From assembly GCA_030600525.1 (NCBI GenBank), contig JAUVLX010000032.1, positions 1 through 17,015 of the forward strand: a stretch of 17,015 nt of DNA, in the 5' to 3' direction. Position numbers and translations under genes: made by a program. Numbering within the stretch: position 1 is the first letter of the stretch; every line of letters begins with the position of its first letter. Below are positions 7,599-16,021 of this stretch, piece by piece. The notes under the pieces were generated by a model. The model was not told the origin of the DNA. It saw only the letters and a list, made by a program, of their open reading frames with translations, and made no database searches. This DNA comes from Desulfobulbus sp. (lineage in GTDB: Bacteria > Desulfobacterota > Desulfobulbia > Desulfobulbales > Desulfobulbaceae).

Positions 7599-8129
7599 CT
7601 ATTCTTTTTTCTGACTGCGTAATGCCAGAATTTTCTCCAGTAGCGGGAGACTGTCCGGTGTAAACGGTTCCCGCTGATGTAGAGCCGTAATGTCATCGAG
7701 CGGGATAAAGTGACCGTGTTCAATTTCCTCTTTCTGGAGGACAAAAGGGCCGCTGCTGATACAGGAAAATATACGACCCCAGACCCGATTGGAACTGTCT
7801 TCAAAATACTGGTCAAACATATGCTGGAGGGGACAATCTGTCACCCCCAGTTCTTCAGCAAGTTCTCTGGCTGCCGCATCTTCATAACTCTCTTCGGCTA
7901 GCACAATACCTCCAGCAGCAAGATCCCAATATCCAGGATAAATATCCTTGATCATAGTTCTTTTCTGAATAAACAGACAATCCTTCTTGTTAAAAACAAG
8001 AATGTACGCTGCCCGATGAATAAGTCGCCGCTGGCGCATTTCTCCGCGGGTGGCGCTGGTCACCGGGATATCGTTTCTGTCAACTATCTGGATGCGTTCC
8101 TGCGCCGGATTATAAGCTTGGTTCGGCAC
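7599..8129 (-). CDS. Nudix hydrolase (YfcD-like)
   Basis: A 176-residue Nudix hydrolase. The Nudix box GX5EX7REUXEEXGU is complete at residues 74-96 (G74, E80, R88-E89, E92-E93, G95-V96), so Mg-dependent pyrophosphohydrolase chemistry is expected. The flanking 'RRLIHRAAYILVFN' and 'QKR...K.IYPGYWDLAAGG' pattern is like the YfcD / isopentenyl-diphosphate-isomerase-like group. The substrate is unknown. The start is GTG at 8127-8129, inside the end of rlmKL (20-bp overlap), with an AGGAGG about 13 bases upstream. That overlap implies cotranscription and translational coupling with rlmKL. A later Met at residue 31 would cut into the fold and is less likely. Confidence 0.9.
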   Translation of the reverse strand: MPNQAYNPAQERIQIVDRNDIPVTSATRGEMRQRRLIHRAAYILVFNKKDCLFIQKRTMIKDIYPGYWDLAAGGIVLAEESYEDAAARELAEELGVTDCPLQHMFDQYFEDSSNRVWGRIFSCISSGPFVLQKEEIEHGHFIPLDDITALHQREPFTPDSLPLLEKILALRSQKKE

Positions 8130-10338
8130 TCTCGTTTTCTTCCTCCTGGTGGAAGGTAAACATCCAGCACTTGTGGATTGACGCCTTGCGCGAAAAATCG
8201 AATGGCATGGTTTGGTCGGTTATGTCCTTGACCTCAAATTCCTCGGTCAGCGTTTCTGCAAGCTTAAATTTTTTGGAATTAGTGGAGAAAAACAGTACCC
8301 CTGTGCGCGATAATCGCTGCATGGCAAGGTGCAGTAGTTTTTCATGGTCAGTTTGGATATCAAAGGTTTGTTTAAGGTGCCTGGCATTGGAAAAGGTAGG
8401 CGGATCAACAAAGATGACTCCATAGCGGCTTCGTTCCGTTTTGAGCCACTGCATACAGTCTGCTTCCACTGTCTGGTGGAGGATGGAACCATACCCATTA
8501 AGCGACAGGTTTGCCCTGGCCCGATTGAGGTAGGTCTCTGAAAGATCCACCGTGGTGGTTGCTGATGCTCCACCGTGGGCGGCAAAGACTGTTGCAGAAC
8601 CGGTATAGCCAAAGAGGTTGAGAAAGGTTTTGCCTTGTGCTTGTTTGGCTATCATGCTGCGGGTTATACGATGGTCAATAAACAAGCCCGTGTCCAGATA
8701 ATCGGTAAAGTTGACAAGGAAGCGGCAACCGCCTTCTCGTACTTCGTAAAGTGGTGCTGCCTTGTTGCTTTTTTTCTGCTGTGGCTCTTTCTTCTGGTAC
8801 TGCTCCGTTCCTTTCTGTTTTTTTCTGGTTTTTATGAAGATCCGACTGCGGGGGATATCCAGGACCTCACGAATGGTTTGCATGGCCAAGGTGAACCTCT
8901 CAGCAGCCTTTTCCGGATCAATCGTTGCCGGAGCCGCATATTCTTGCACATGCACCCATTCTTCGTAGATATCAATAGCGATATTGTATTCGGGAAGATC
9001 ACGGTCGTAAAGACGAAAACAGGTGATTTGTTCTTTTTCGGCCCAAGGAACGATGGTTTGGAAATTTTTGCGAAGGCGGTTAGCAAAGTCTTCTGCCTGG
9101 CAATTTTCAACGGGTTCGGCAAGGTGCCATTCCAATTGGGGGCGCTCGGCAACCGGTTCGTGGTCTCCGACCAGAAGCTGACATCTGATAGGGCCGTTGT
9201 AGAGCTTATGGCGCTGTTGCCATTGGATGGTTGTCATCTCGGCCAGGTCAGGGTTGCCGGTGAAAAAGGCCACTTGCCATCCCTTGAATTCGTTGCGGAA
9301 ACGCCTGCCAAAAAAACGGTAAAGATATTTGACCGCCATTTTGTCTGAAAGTCGGTCACCATACGGGGGATTGGTGATCATAAACCCATTTGGTCCTGGG
9401 CAATGAAGGTCGGCAGCCTGACTGTAGCGAATGGTAATGAACTCACGCATTCCAGCCGCGATAACATTTTGTCGCGCAGCAGCGATGATCCGTGGGTCTG
9501 CATCATAACCAATAATCTGGGGCAGCTTGCGATGGGTACCTTCGTCTTCCTGCTTCATGGCTTCATTGATCAACCGTTCCCAAAGCCTGGGATCATGCTT
9601 GAGCCAGGACATGAACCCAAAGCGCCTACGCAGGAGTCCGGGAGCCGTATTGCTGAGCATCAGCGCCGCTTCAATCAGCAGGGTACCGCTGCCACACATG
9701 GGATCAACCAGATAGGTATTTTCATCAAGTTGTCCGACAAATCCGGATAGGTGCACCAGTGCTGCAGCCAGAGTCTCTTTGAGCGGTGCCTCACCGCCGG
9801 TTGTTCTGTAGCCGCGACGATGGAGACTGTCTCCTGAGAGATCAATGGACAGGGTTGCGTGAACACCGTTTACGTGGAGGTTGAAACGTACTTGCGGGTT
9901 ATTGGTATCAATGTCAGGCCGTCTGCCGAAACGTTTGCGAAACTGATCGACAATGGCATCCTTTACCCTGAGCGAGGCGTACTGGCTATGGGTAATGTTT
10001 GCATCCACCAGGGTGGTAGATATGGCAAAGGTAGTGCTATGGTCAAAATGTTCATCCCAGAGGACTTTGCCAACCCGTTCATAAAGGGTGTCTGTATCTG
10101 GGGCATCGAATTTAGTAATCTGGAGGAGAATGCGCGAGGCAAATCTGGACCAGAGGCAAGCGCGATAAGCAGACTCCAGAGATCCTGACCAGGCAACTGC
10201 TCCGGGAGTGAATGTTACCTCATTGCCGCCAAATGCAATGATTTCAGCCTGAATAAGAGGCTCAAGACCGGACCCGCAGGTGGCAATAAACTGCATGGGT
10301 TTTTTTTGGGATTTCTTTTTTTTTCGTACAATAACCAT
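8110..10338 (-). CDS. rlmKL: Bifunctional 23S rRNA methyltransferase RlmKL (m2G2445 / m7G2069)
   Basis: A 742-residue fusion of two SAM-dependent methyltransferases that modify 23S rRNA of the large ribosomal subunit. The N-terminal half has a THUMP region (about 60-170), SAM motif I 'VDPMCGSGTL' (211-220) and catalytic 'NPPYG' (323-327), matching RlmL. The C-terminal half has 'NLFGYTGSATVFAA' (574-587) and 'DPPTFSNARH' (645-654), matching RlmK. A Lys/Gln-rich linker (about 503-527) separates them from the rest of RlmK. The N-terminus is uncertain. ATG 10336-10338 has no clear SD and is followed by a Lys-rich leader coded by A9 and A8 tracts; ATG 10294-10296 (Met15, 'MQFIATCGSGLE') matches where the conserved region begins. 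Confidence 0.93.
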   Translation of the reverse strand: MVIVRKKKKSQKKPMQFIATCGSGLEPLIQAEIIAFGGNEVTFTPGAVAWSGSLESAYRACLWSRFASRILLQITKFDAPDTDTLYERVGKVLWDEHFDHSTTFAISTTLVDANITHSQYASLRVKDAIVDQFRKRFGRRPDIDTNNPQVRFNLHVNGVHATLSIDLSGDSLHRRGYRTTGGEAPLKETLAAALVHLSGFVGQLDENTYLVDPMCGSGTLLIEAALMLSNTAPGLLRRRFGFMSWLKHDPRLWERLINEAMKQEDEGTHRKLPQIIGYDADPRIIAAARQNVIAAGMREFITIRYSQAADLHCPGPNGFMITNPPYGDRLSDKMAVKYLYRFFGRRFRNEFKGWQVAFFTGNPDLAEMTTIQWQQRHKLYNGPIRCQLLVGDHEPVAERPQLEWHLAEPVENCQAEDFANRLRKNFQTIVPWAEKEQITCFRLYDRDLPEYNIAIDIYEEWVHVQEYAAPATIDPEKAAERFTLAMQTIREVLDIPRSRIFIKTRKKQKGTEQYQKKEPQQKKSNKAAPLYEVREGGCRFLVNFTDYLDTGLFIDHRITRSMIAKQAQGKTFLNLFGYTGSATVFAAHGGASATTTVDLSETYLNRARANLSLNGYGSILHQTVEADCMQWLKTERSRYGVIFVDPPTFSNARHLKQTFDIQTDHEKLLHLAMQRLSRTGVLFFSTNSKKFKLAETLTEEFEVKDITDQTMPFDFSRKASIHKCWMFTFHQEEENESAEPSL

Positions 10339-10830
10339 AGAATTGTGTGGGGGCTTTAGCTGATGACAGTGAGTTAAGGATACCTAACCGATATGTGTTG
10401 GAATGAGAGATCAGCAGGCGTCCTGTTGGGGACCGATGATGAATATATATGAAATATAAAGAAGGTTTTGAATTTACTTTGATGTAGAGGGCCACCTTAA
10501 AGGATTTAACTGATCATCACAATCGAAAAGGTGACCATATAAAAACGCAACGATCCTGTAGAGCAATGTTTTTACCACGCTGCCAATGGTAGTCATTCCA
10601 ATGAGGGATGTAAATCTTAAAAGTCCTGGGAATGTGGGCTTTTTCTGTGCGTGTACGTAAATGTTTTGTAATTCAGCTGTAGTAGCTCAGGCTTGACCAG
10701 ATAAACCTTATAAATTAATGTCATTAACCTAAGGTTTTGCCTCGACAGTAATATTGAAAAAACAGCATGTTATTTTTGTGTTTAAGCTGATTTGTTTACC
10801 CTGCAAACCTGCTTACATAAGGTGAGAGAT
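10339..10830. other. Intergenic region upstream of rlmKL, no recognised gene
   Basis: No recognised gene here. It should hold the rlmKL promoter, reading leftward, but I see no convincing -35/-10 pair. Two overlapping short - strand frames are open in the middle: a 40-aa ATG frame at 10474-10596 ('MTTIGSVVKTLLYRIVAFLYG...'), and a start-less frame of about 50 aa overlapping it that contains 'FKIYIPHWNDYHWQ'. Neither resembles a known family, and both may be chance or remnants. The region is AT-rich and leads into IS debris. Confidence 0.5.
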
Positions 10831-11018
10831 ATGGCTTGTTCTTTTGAAAATAATCAACAAACTGATATGGAACCTGATCTGCGACGCATGTGCCAATCTG
10901 GTTAATTTTATTAAGAAAATTATATATTCTCAATCGTTTCTCGAGCAAAGCCGAAAGGAGAAAAATCATTTTACTCGCACCAGGAAATTACCCTTTACGC
11001 TCCTTATTCTTTATCTCT
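10831..11018 (+). pseudogene. IS4-family transposase, 5' fragment with frameshift
   Basis: A decayed transposase start. An ATG at 10831 with a good SD (aaggtgag) opens a frame of 24 codons. The coding signal then moves to the next frame, where 'SFLEQSRKEKNHFTRTRKLPFTLLILYL' (residues split here only for description; codons about 10931-11017) matches the N-terminal 'FTR.RKLPF..L..F.L' pattern of IS4-type transposases. Similarity stops abruptly at 11017, where the terminal sequence of another element begins. There is no DDE catalytic domain. The family call rests on this single N-terminal motif. No terminal repeat of the IS4 element itself could be recognised upstream. Confidence 0.6.
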
Positions 11019-11306
11019 GGGCTCCTCGCTTTTTTGAGTGGGTAAAGGTTGATGGAGGCAAGTAAAAGGTGATATACATTTTCCATTATGAGAGATATAG
11101 AACTTTTTCAAATGGCCTTTGGATTAACACCACCCTGGCAGGTTGAATCTTGTGTATTTAACCCAGAAACGAAACGCTTTGATATCATGATTAACTTCCC
11201 TCGAGGCAGCACCTTTACCTGCCCAGAATGTGGAACGAAAGAACTCACACGAGCATCTGAATCATATTTTTTACCTTTCCGAAAAAAGGAAAAAGGATAC
11301 CTGTAA
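11019..11306 (+). mobile_element. Left end of an ISL3-family element, truncated
   Basis: A terminal-repeat-like sequence, GGCTCCTCGCTTTTTTGAG (from 11020), lies 68 bp upstream of an ISL3-type transposase start. ISL3 elements typically begin GG.TC(T/C)TC with the transposase close behind, so I read this as the left end inserted into the IS4 transposase. I found no matching right end (an inverted copy GCGAGGAGCC) in the window, so the rest of the element is deleted. The boundary is inferred from the junction and motif, not from a known IS sequence. Confidence 0.45.
11088..11306 (+). pseudogene. ISL3-family transposase, N-terminal fragment (72 aa)
   Basis: The first ~50 residues, 'LFQMAFGLTPPWQVESCVF...FDIMINFPRGSTFTCPECG', match the N-terminus of ISL3 transposases: the 'LFQ.ALGL..PW' opening, 'LDI.IDFPRGS' and a CPxCG zinc-binding knuckle. 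After the CPECG the sequence departs from the family ('WRHL.FF' is not seen), and a stop follows at codon 73. Full ISL3 transposases have about 400 residues including the DDE domain, so this is an inactive remnant. It starts at ATG 11088. Confidence 0.75.
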
Positions 11307-11328
11307 TCAACATCTTTTCCGTTCTATA

Positions 11329-11943
11329 TTAACCTAAATTTTCTTTTGTATAGACTATGTTAGCCGTAGCTTTGTAATGAATACAACAAACTATAAGTGC
11401 AATCAAAAAGTATAAAAATGCCAATACCCATCCTGCATGGAATGATCGGCAATCTGTTGTAGTGCCTATCCACAAGACACCTGTTGGAAACAGGCAGATG
11501 ATTACATAGAAAAATGCATAGAATCGTATTCCAAGTCTTCTTTGGGTCACCTGCGACCAGTCTTTCCAGGCACTCGCCACCCGAAAGGCCTGTGAGTGCT
11601 CCCCGTCAAGCAGCTTTCGTATCTCTTTTTCATAGTGCTGAATTTCTCTAAGATAAAATAAAGCCACAGATTGTTTCATCAAAGCGGCAAAGCCGATTAT
11701 ACCAAGGGCTAATGCAATTACGATGAAGCCAAAAAACAGGAATGTAACATTTTCTTCTGTATCGTTTTTTGCGAATGCATTGAGAAGAGGCTTCCAGCTT
11801 ATTAGTACGCCTATACCACCTAAAAGCTTAATGTCGTCGAAGGCACTATGAGTTAGTTGGTCTATGTTGTTTGCCAGTCTTGCAAGCTCCTTGTAGTAAA
11901 TTTCGAGATGCAAATTTTTGTTTTTTGGGGTTACATCTGGCAT
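11329..11943 (-). CDS. Membrane protein of unknown function
   Basis: I do not recognise a family. I choose ATG 11941-11943 ('MPDVTPKNKN', 204 aa) because GGAGGT sits 9 bases upstream; the frame also allows an ATG at 12024 without a comparable SD. After a soluble N-terminus (1-39), hydrophobic segments lie at about 40-58 (weaker), 66-90, 139-161 and 170-191. A charged, helical 48-residue loop (about 92-138, 'REIQHYEKEIRKLLDGEHSQAF') sits between the second and third. The C-terminus is short and polar. It is downstream of the mla operon by 198 bp on the same strand and next to IS debris, with a single-gene, accessory appearance. No catalytic motif is visible. Confidence 0.7.
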   Translation of the reverse strand: MPDVTPKNKNLHLEIYYKELARLANNIDQLTHSAFDDIKLLGGIGVLISWKPLLNAFAKNDTEENVTFLFFGFIVIALALGIIGFAALMKQSVALFYLREIQHYEKEIRKLLDGEHSQAFRVASAWKDWSQVTQRRLGIRFYAFFYVIICLFPTGVLWIGTTTDCRSFHAGWVLAFLYFLIALIVCCIHYKATANIVYTKENLG

Positions 11944-12141
11944 GCTTTTTCTACCTCCACTAAAAAATGACTTCTCTATCGAATGCTGCAAATCAACAGC
12001 AGCGCTTTTGGGCGTTGGCTGCATCTGCTTCCACTTTCACGGTGTCATCTCACGATTTTTTTCAAAATGAGTTCAGCAGAACTTGAGTAGCAATTGGCGA
12101 AATTGCGGAAGCCATTCGAAAGAAGCTTTGTAGTAGCTTGA

Positions 12142-12750
12142 CTAGAGCTGCATCCCCCCAAGCCATACGGCGAGGGCATGGGCAACAGTATCCGCCGCCT
12201 TGTTGAGCGCGGCAACACCATCCTTGGCATTGGGTGCGGAGGCGGGAGCTTGAGAGCGAACCTCCGTGGCAGCGGTTACCGTTTTTGTTGCAGTGTTTAT
12301 CAAGTAAAAACGTATACCGATAACCCCTTCTGAGGCGTTGCCATCATGAACATGATGGCTGAAATCGGTGAGGGTGCTTTCGAGCAGAAAGTCAGCTTTT
12401 GCTACGGATGGGGAGCCGATTACAGCACTAAATCTCCCGGTCGCTTCAAGGGTCGTTTGAAAGAGGAGGGGCAGTAATTTAACCGGTGCATCACTCCAAC
12501 GGCTGTAGGCATAGCTGTTTTGCTGATACCTGGTCGTAGAGTACACAATGTCGGTGCAGGTAAACGCCCGCGACGCACGAATTGGGGCCAGTTTGATTAT
12601 GGGGCGGTTCTTTTTGTCCACGCTGGTGGAGCTGCTGCTTTTCCCCAAATCTGGCGATATGGTGTAGATATCGCTTGGAGGGATCTTGTTGAAGCTGCAG
12701 CTGGCAAGTATACAGCACAGGATTACGAGTAGAATGCCGCTATTTGTCAT
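12142..12750 (-). CDS. ABC-type transport auxiliary lipoprotein (PqiC/DUF330-like)
   Basis: A 202-residue lipoprotein beginning 'MTNSGILLVILCCILASC'. The lipobox LASC puts lipidated Cys at residue 18; Ser at +2 predicts outer-membrane sorting. The body has the ABC_trans_aux pattern: 'IKLAPIRASRAFTCTDIVYSTTRYQQNSYAYSRWSDAP' type strand then 'LLPLLFQTTLEATGRFSAV', and a final Ala-rich helix. In the family these proteins sit at the outer-membrane end of MCE transporters. I start at ATG 12748-12750, not the longer frame to 12855, because only this start gives a signal peptide. It overlaps the mlaD stop by 11 bp, so it is the fourth gene of the mla-type operon and is probably translationally coupled. 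Confidence 0.85.
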   Translation of the reverse strand: MTNSGILLVILCCILASCSFNKIPPSDIYTISPDLGKSSSSTSVDKKNRPIIKLAPIRASRAFTCTDIVYSTTRYQQNSYAYSRWSDAPVKLLPLLFQTTLEATGRFSAVIGSPSVAKADFLLESTLTDFSHHVHDGNASEGVIGIRFYLINTATKTVTAATEVRSQAPASAPNAKDGVAALNKAADTVAHALAVWLGGMQL

Positions 12751-13636
12751 GATATTCCTTTTCCCCCGGTCCAGGTTTTGGCTGGCTGCGTTTAAACAGC
12801 AGGTCACTTGGGCTGGCTTGTATGGCTTGAGTTGCGTGCCGCAGGTCTCCAGCAAGAATATCCAGGTCGTATAGCAGCTGATTTAAAAGTTCAAGACTCT
12901 GCTGGACGTCCTGTCGCATGTTGTGACCAAGATCAGCATAATTTTGTTCCAGGCTGTCTGCCATTGTTTGCACACTCTCAGAGGCGTCTGCAACCTTTTC
13001 AAAGGCGCTGGTTACCTGTTTTTCTAAGACTACACCGTTATCAATAAAATCTTGCAATCCCTGCAGCTGGACCCTGATATCTTTGATAAACAATTTTGTT
13101 TCCGCAAGTATGACAGTAATGTTAGCCAGATTTTTTTCACTGAGTATCCTGTCAAATTTGGCCATTGCCAACGTCGATTGCTCTACAAGTTGTTCAAGGG
13201 AGGTATACATTTTGGCAAAGGTGGAAGGGGTTGCCGGGATGATTGGGATCGCAGCGCCTGAGGTTTTTAGGAGCGGGGCATCGTTGCTACCGCCGCTGAG
13301 CTCTATAAAGGCCAGACCTGTTATGCCAAAAGACTTTAATTGTGCGGTGGTGTCGGTCTTGATGGGGGTGCTGTGTACAATTTTTAAAAGGAGTTCCACC
13401 TCTTCAGAGTTATGAGGATTTATACCCAGCTGTTCGACTGTGCCCACATTAACACCCTTGTATTTAACAGAAGCATCAGTGCTTAAACCGGCTACAGATT
13501 CAGACATATAGACAAGATAGGGGTCATATTCTTGTTTGCCCCCATGTTTTCCTAACCAGTAGGCAAAGGTTATCAGCCCCGCTGACATGAGGACAACGAA
13601 TAGACCGACAAGTGTATAGTTGATTTTACTTTCCAT
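12740..13636 (-). CDS. mlaD: MCE-domain lipid-transport protein MlaD
   Basis: A 298-residue substrate-binding component of an MCE (Mla-type) ABC lipid transporter. It has one N-terminal membrane anchor (about 9-28, 'LVGLFVVLMSAGLITFAYWL'), an MCE domain (about 38-118, 'YMSESVAGLSTDASVKYKGV' then 'GITGLAFIELSGG'), and a long helical C-terminal tail (about 135-270), much longer than E. coli MlaD (~180 aa). Such tails can build a periplasmic channel in family members. ATG 13634-13636 follows GGAG at 5-base spacing and gives the correct N-terminus ('MESKINYTLVG'); the upstream TTG at 13669 is unlikely. It overlaps the mlaF end by 11 bp. Confidence 0.93.
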   Translation of the reverse strand: MESKINYTLVGLFVVLMSAGLITFAYWLGKHGGKQEYDPYLVYMSESVAGLSTDASVKYKGVNVGTVEQLGINPHNSEEVELLLKIVHSTPIKTDTTAQLKSFGITGLAFIELSGGSNDAPLLKTSGAAIPIIPATPSTFAKMYTSLEQLVEQSTLAMAKFDRILSEKNLANITVILAETKLFIKDIRVQLQGLQDFIDNGVVLEKQVTSAFEKVADASESVQTMADSLEQNYADLGHNMRQDVQQSLELLNQLLYDLDILAGDLRHATQAIQASPSDLLFKRSQPKPGPGEKEYHDK

Positions 13637-14393
13637 TCCTGCTCCGTATTTGCCCCCGGGGCCCTCCAAAGAATTGTTTTATTATAGGGTGGGGGGCTTG
13701 CACAACTTCGTTAAGAGTGCCTTCTGCTATGACTTTTTTTTCGCCCAATACCGCAAAACGATCAACAATAGTCCAGATGGAATCTAGATCGTGGGTGACC
13801 ATCACCACCGTTAAATCGAGAATGTCCCGCAGTTCGATAATCAGATTGTCAAACGCCTCGGCGCCGATTGGATCAAGACCAGACGTGGGCTCATCAAGAA
13901 ACAGTAGCTGAGGGTCCATGGCCAGTGCACGCGCCAGTGCTGCCCGTTTTATCATGCCGCCGCTTAGTTCAGCTGGATAGAGCGTAGCCGCATCTGGAGG
14001 AAGACCCACCATTTTTATTTTCATCTGCACCAGATCTTCAATCATATCTTCTGGGAGATCCGTATACTCCCGCAGCTTGATGCCGACATTTTCTGCAACG
14101 GTGAGTGAAGAATAGAGGGCGCCGCCCTGGAAAAGTACTCCCCAATGGTGGCGCAGGGCGGCAGCATCGTTGCGGCTGATGGTCATAAGGTCATGCCCGA
14201 GAAGGGTAATTTTACCGGACTCAGGACGCAGAAGCATAATTATCTGTTTGAGCAGGGTTGATTTACCCGAACCACTGCCGCCCAACAGACCGTAAATTTC
14301 CCCCTGGCGCACGCTCAGACTGATGCCGTCATGGATCACATTGGTGCCGAATCGGGTAACAATATCCGATACTGTGATAACTTTTTTTTTCAA
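13626..14393 (-). CDS. mlaF: ABC transporter ATPase MlaF
   Basis: The 255-residue cytoplasmic ATPase of the Mla-type transporter. Walker A is 'GGSGSGKST' (38-46), the Q-loop is Q89, the signature is 'LSGGMIKRAALARAL' (143-157), Walker B is 'LLFLDEPTSGLDP' (163-175) and the H-loop His is 201. The LSGGM form of the signature is usual for MlaF. The start is TTG at 14391-14393, overlapping the mlaE stop as TTGA, with GGAG 8 bases upstream inside mlaE. No ATG is available in frame upstream before the mlaE coding sequence. The last residues are basic and polar. It works with MlaE in the inner membrane. Confidence 0.95.
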   Translation of the reverse strand: MKKKVITVSDIVTRFGTNVIHDGISLSVRQGEIYGLLGGSGSGKSTLLKQIIMLLRPESGKITLLGHDLMTISRNDAAALRHHWGVLFQGGALYSSLTVAENVGIKLREYTDLPEDMIEDLVQMKIKMVGLPPDAATLYPAELSGGMIKRAALARALAMDPQLLFLDEPTSGLDPIGAEAFDNLIIELRDILDLTVVMVTHDLDSIWTIVDRFAVLGEKKVIAEGTLNEVVQAPHPIIKQFFGGPRGQIRSRNGK

Positions 14394-15547
14394 ATGCCAA
14401 GCTCCGTAAAGAGCACTGAAAAAAGTGCATCACAGGCTATCACCAGAAAAATTGCGTTGACCACGCTGATCGTGGTGTAGCGTCCTATGCTTTCGGTGTT
14501 TTTAGAAACTTGAAATCCGCGGAAACAGCCCACCGTAGCAATCAGCCAGGCGAAAACCGGTCCTTTACCTATACCGACCCAGACATGTTTGACCGCCAGT
14601 ACTTTTTGCAGACGGTGTATAAATTCCGGATAGGAGAGGTTGAGGTGTACATGCGAGATAAACATGCCAGCAGCAATTCCGATTATATCGGCAAAGAAAA
14701 TCAACAGCGGCAGGGCAATGATCAGGGCAAAAATTCGGGGCAGAACGAGAAAATGATGAGGATCAAACCCCATGGTACGCATGGCATCTATCTCTTCCGT
14801 TATTTTCATTACCCCCAGCTGGGCTGTATAGGACGAGCCGGTTCGACCTGCGACGACTATGGCTGTGATCAGTGGGGACAGTTCTCTAGTGACTGAAAGC
14901 GCTATCATGTCCACAATGAAAATATTGGCGCCAAATTTTTCCAGCTGTACTGCTCCCTGGTAGGCTATCACCACCCCGATGAGAAAACTGGTCAGGGCCA
15001 CGATGGGCATTGCCCGTACACCAGCTTCTTCAATATTTTTCACAATAGCGCCAAAGCGGATGGTACGTGGGTTCACTATTGCAAGCAGCAGGTTGATAAA
15101 ATTTTCCCCGGAAAAGGCGAGAAAGTTCCTCAAATCAGCCAGAAATGCAACGAATCCTCTGCCTATTCTGTTGAAAGGCATCAGGAGGCGGGAGAAAAAA
15201 GCAGGTTTGCCTTCACGATGCCCGGAAGCATACCTGTGCACCAGTTGATATATTTTTTCGTGCTCACTGGTTGCGCCCACAACCTCCATGGAGCACTGGT
15301 TTGCCTTAAGCGCATCAGAGGTGCGAATAAACAGCAGCATACCAGCGGAATCAACGCGTCCTGTATCAGACACATCCCACAGGATAGGGACATTACGGCA
15401 TGTGCTGGTAATCTCATCCAGAATCTCAGCAGCATCGTGGAGCGTATCGATGGTCCAGTCGCCCGAGCTTTTGAGCCTAACTGTGTTGTCTCCGCTCTCG
15501 TTGTGCAGCCGTTGTATTCTGGCCTGTTGTGATTGAGTGGATTGCAT
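14390..15547 (-). CDS. mlaE: Mla-type permease MlaE with N-terminal STAS domain (MlaB-MlaE fusion)
   Basis: The inner-membrane permease of the MCE transporter. An STAS domain (about 20-105, 'LWDVSDTGRVDSAGMLLFIR'), like the separate E. coli MlaB, is fused ahead of a MlaE permease (about 125-385). The permease carries the conserved cytoplasmic loop 'GRTGSSYTAQLGVMKITEEI' and five to six hydrophobic segments. I prefer ATG 15545-15547 ('MQSTQSQQ', 385 aa) because AGGA lies just upstream; ATG 15562 (five residues longer) lacks an SD. It is the first gene of the - strand operon mlaE-mlaF-mlaD-lipoprotein. No MlaA or MlaC gene is present here. The promoter must lie in 15548-16021 but is not obvious. 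Confidence 0.93.
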   Translation of the reverse strand: MQSTQSQQARIQRLHNESGDNTVRLKSSGDWTIDTLHDAAEILDEITSTCRNVPILWDVSDTGRVDSAGMLLFIRTSDALKANQCSMEVVGATSEHEKIYQLVHRYASGHREGKPAFFSRLLMPFNRIGRGFVAFLADLRNFLAFSGENFINLLLAIVNPRTIRFGAIVKNIEEAGVRAMPIVALTSFLIGVVIAYQGAVQLEKFGANIFIVDMIALSVTRELSPLITAIVVAGRTGSSYTAQLGVMKITEEIDAMRTMGFDPHHFLVLPRIFALIIALPLLIFFADIIGIAAGMFISHVHLNLSYPEFIHRLQKVLAVKHVWVGIGKGPVFAWLIATVGCFRGFQVSKNTESIGRYTTISVVNAIFLVIACDALFSVLFTELGI

Positions 15548-16021
15548 CAGCTTCCTGTCCATTTATGTTAGGGGCACGTTGCAGCTCTTGAGACACTGCG
15601 TGCGTGTTGGTGGTGCAGAAAGAAGGGGATCATCGGTGCACCAACCAGCATTTCTGTGATTAGAGGAGCAGGGGAGGGTGCCGTAGGTGAAGAATCGGGC
15701 ATCAGGCCACGCAGGGGTCGGGTTCATCCTTTGTTGTGCAAAGGAGATGAGGCCGCATTTACCTGTACGTGTACCTGTGTTGGTAATCATAAAGCACCCT
15801 GGGTGACAATGGGTTGTATCAAGAAAGATAACTTGCTCTACCTTTAATATACTAAATCATAGAGCCGATAACCTAGAAAAAATTACATCGACAGTAAACA
15901 TTACCCCCATGAATCATAGGTCTAATTGAGTAGCTAGAGTTGCTTGGCCTAGGGAATTGCTGTAAGACGCCCTCTGAAGGGGACATCGTGATATGTGATT
16001 TTCTGCTTGTAATTGACCACG
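15548..16021. other. Long leader region upstream of mlaE, no gene seen
   Basis: No convincing gene on either strand. A 75-codon - strand frame (15563-15790) has no SD and no family resemblance. A short 37-codon - strand ATG frame within about 15870-15990 is also featureless. This is the expected promoter/leader area for the mla operon. An AT-rich patch near 15845-15870 could supply a -10 element for leftward transcription, but I cannot assign it with confidence. Confidence 0.5.

Noticed and set aside
8575..9348. 257-aa + strand ORF inside rlmKL
   Set aside because: It lies entirely antisense to the clearly conserved RlmKL coding sequence, so it is a shadow frame.
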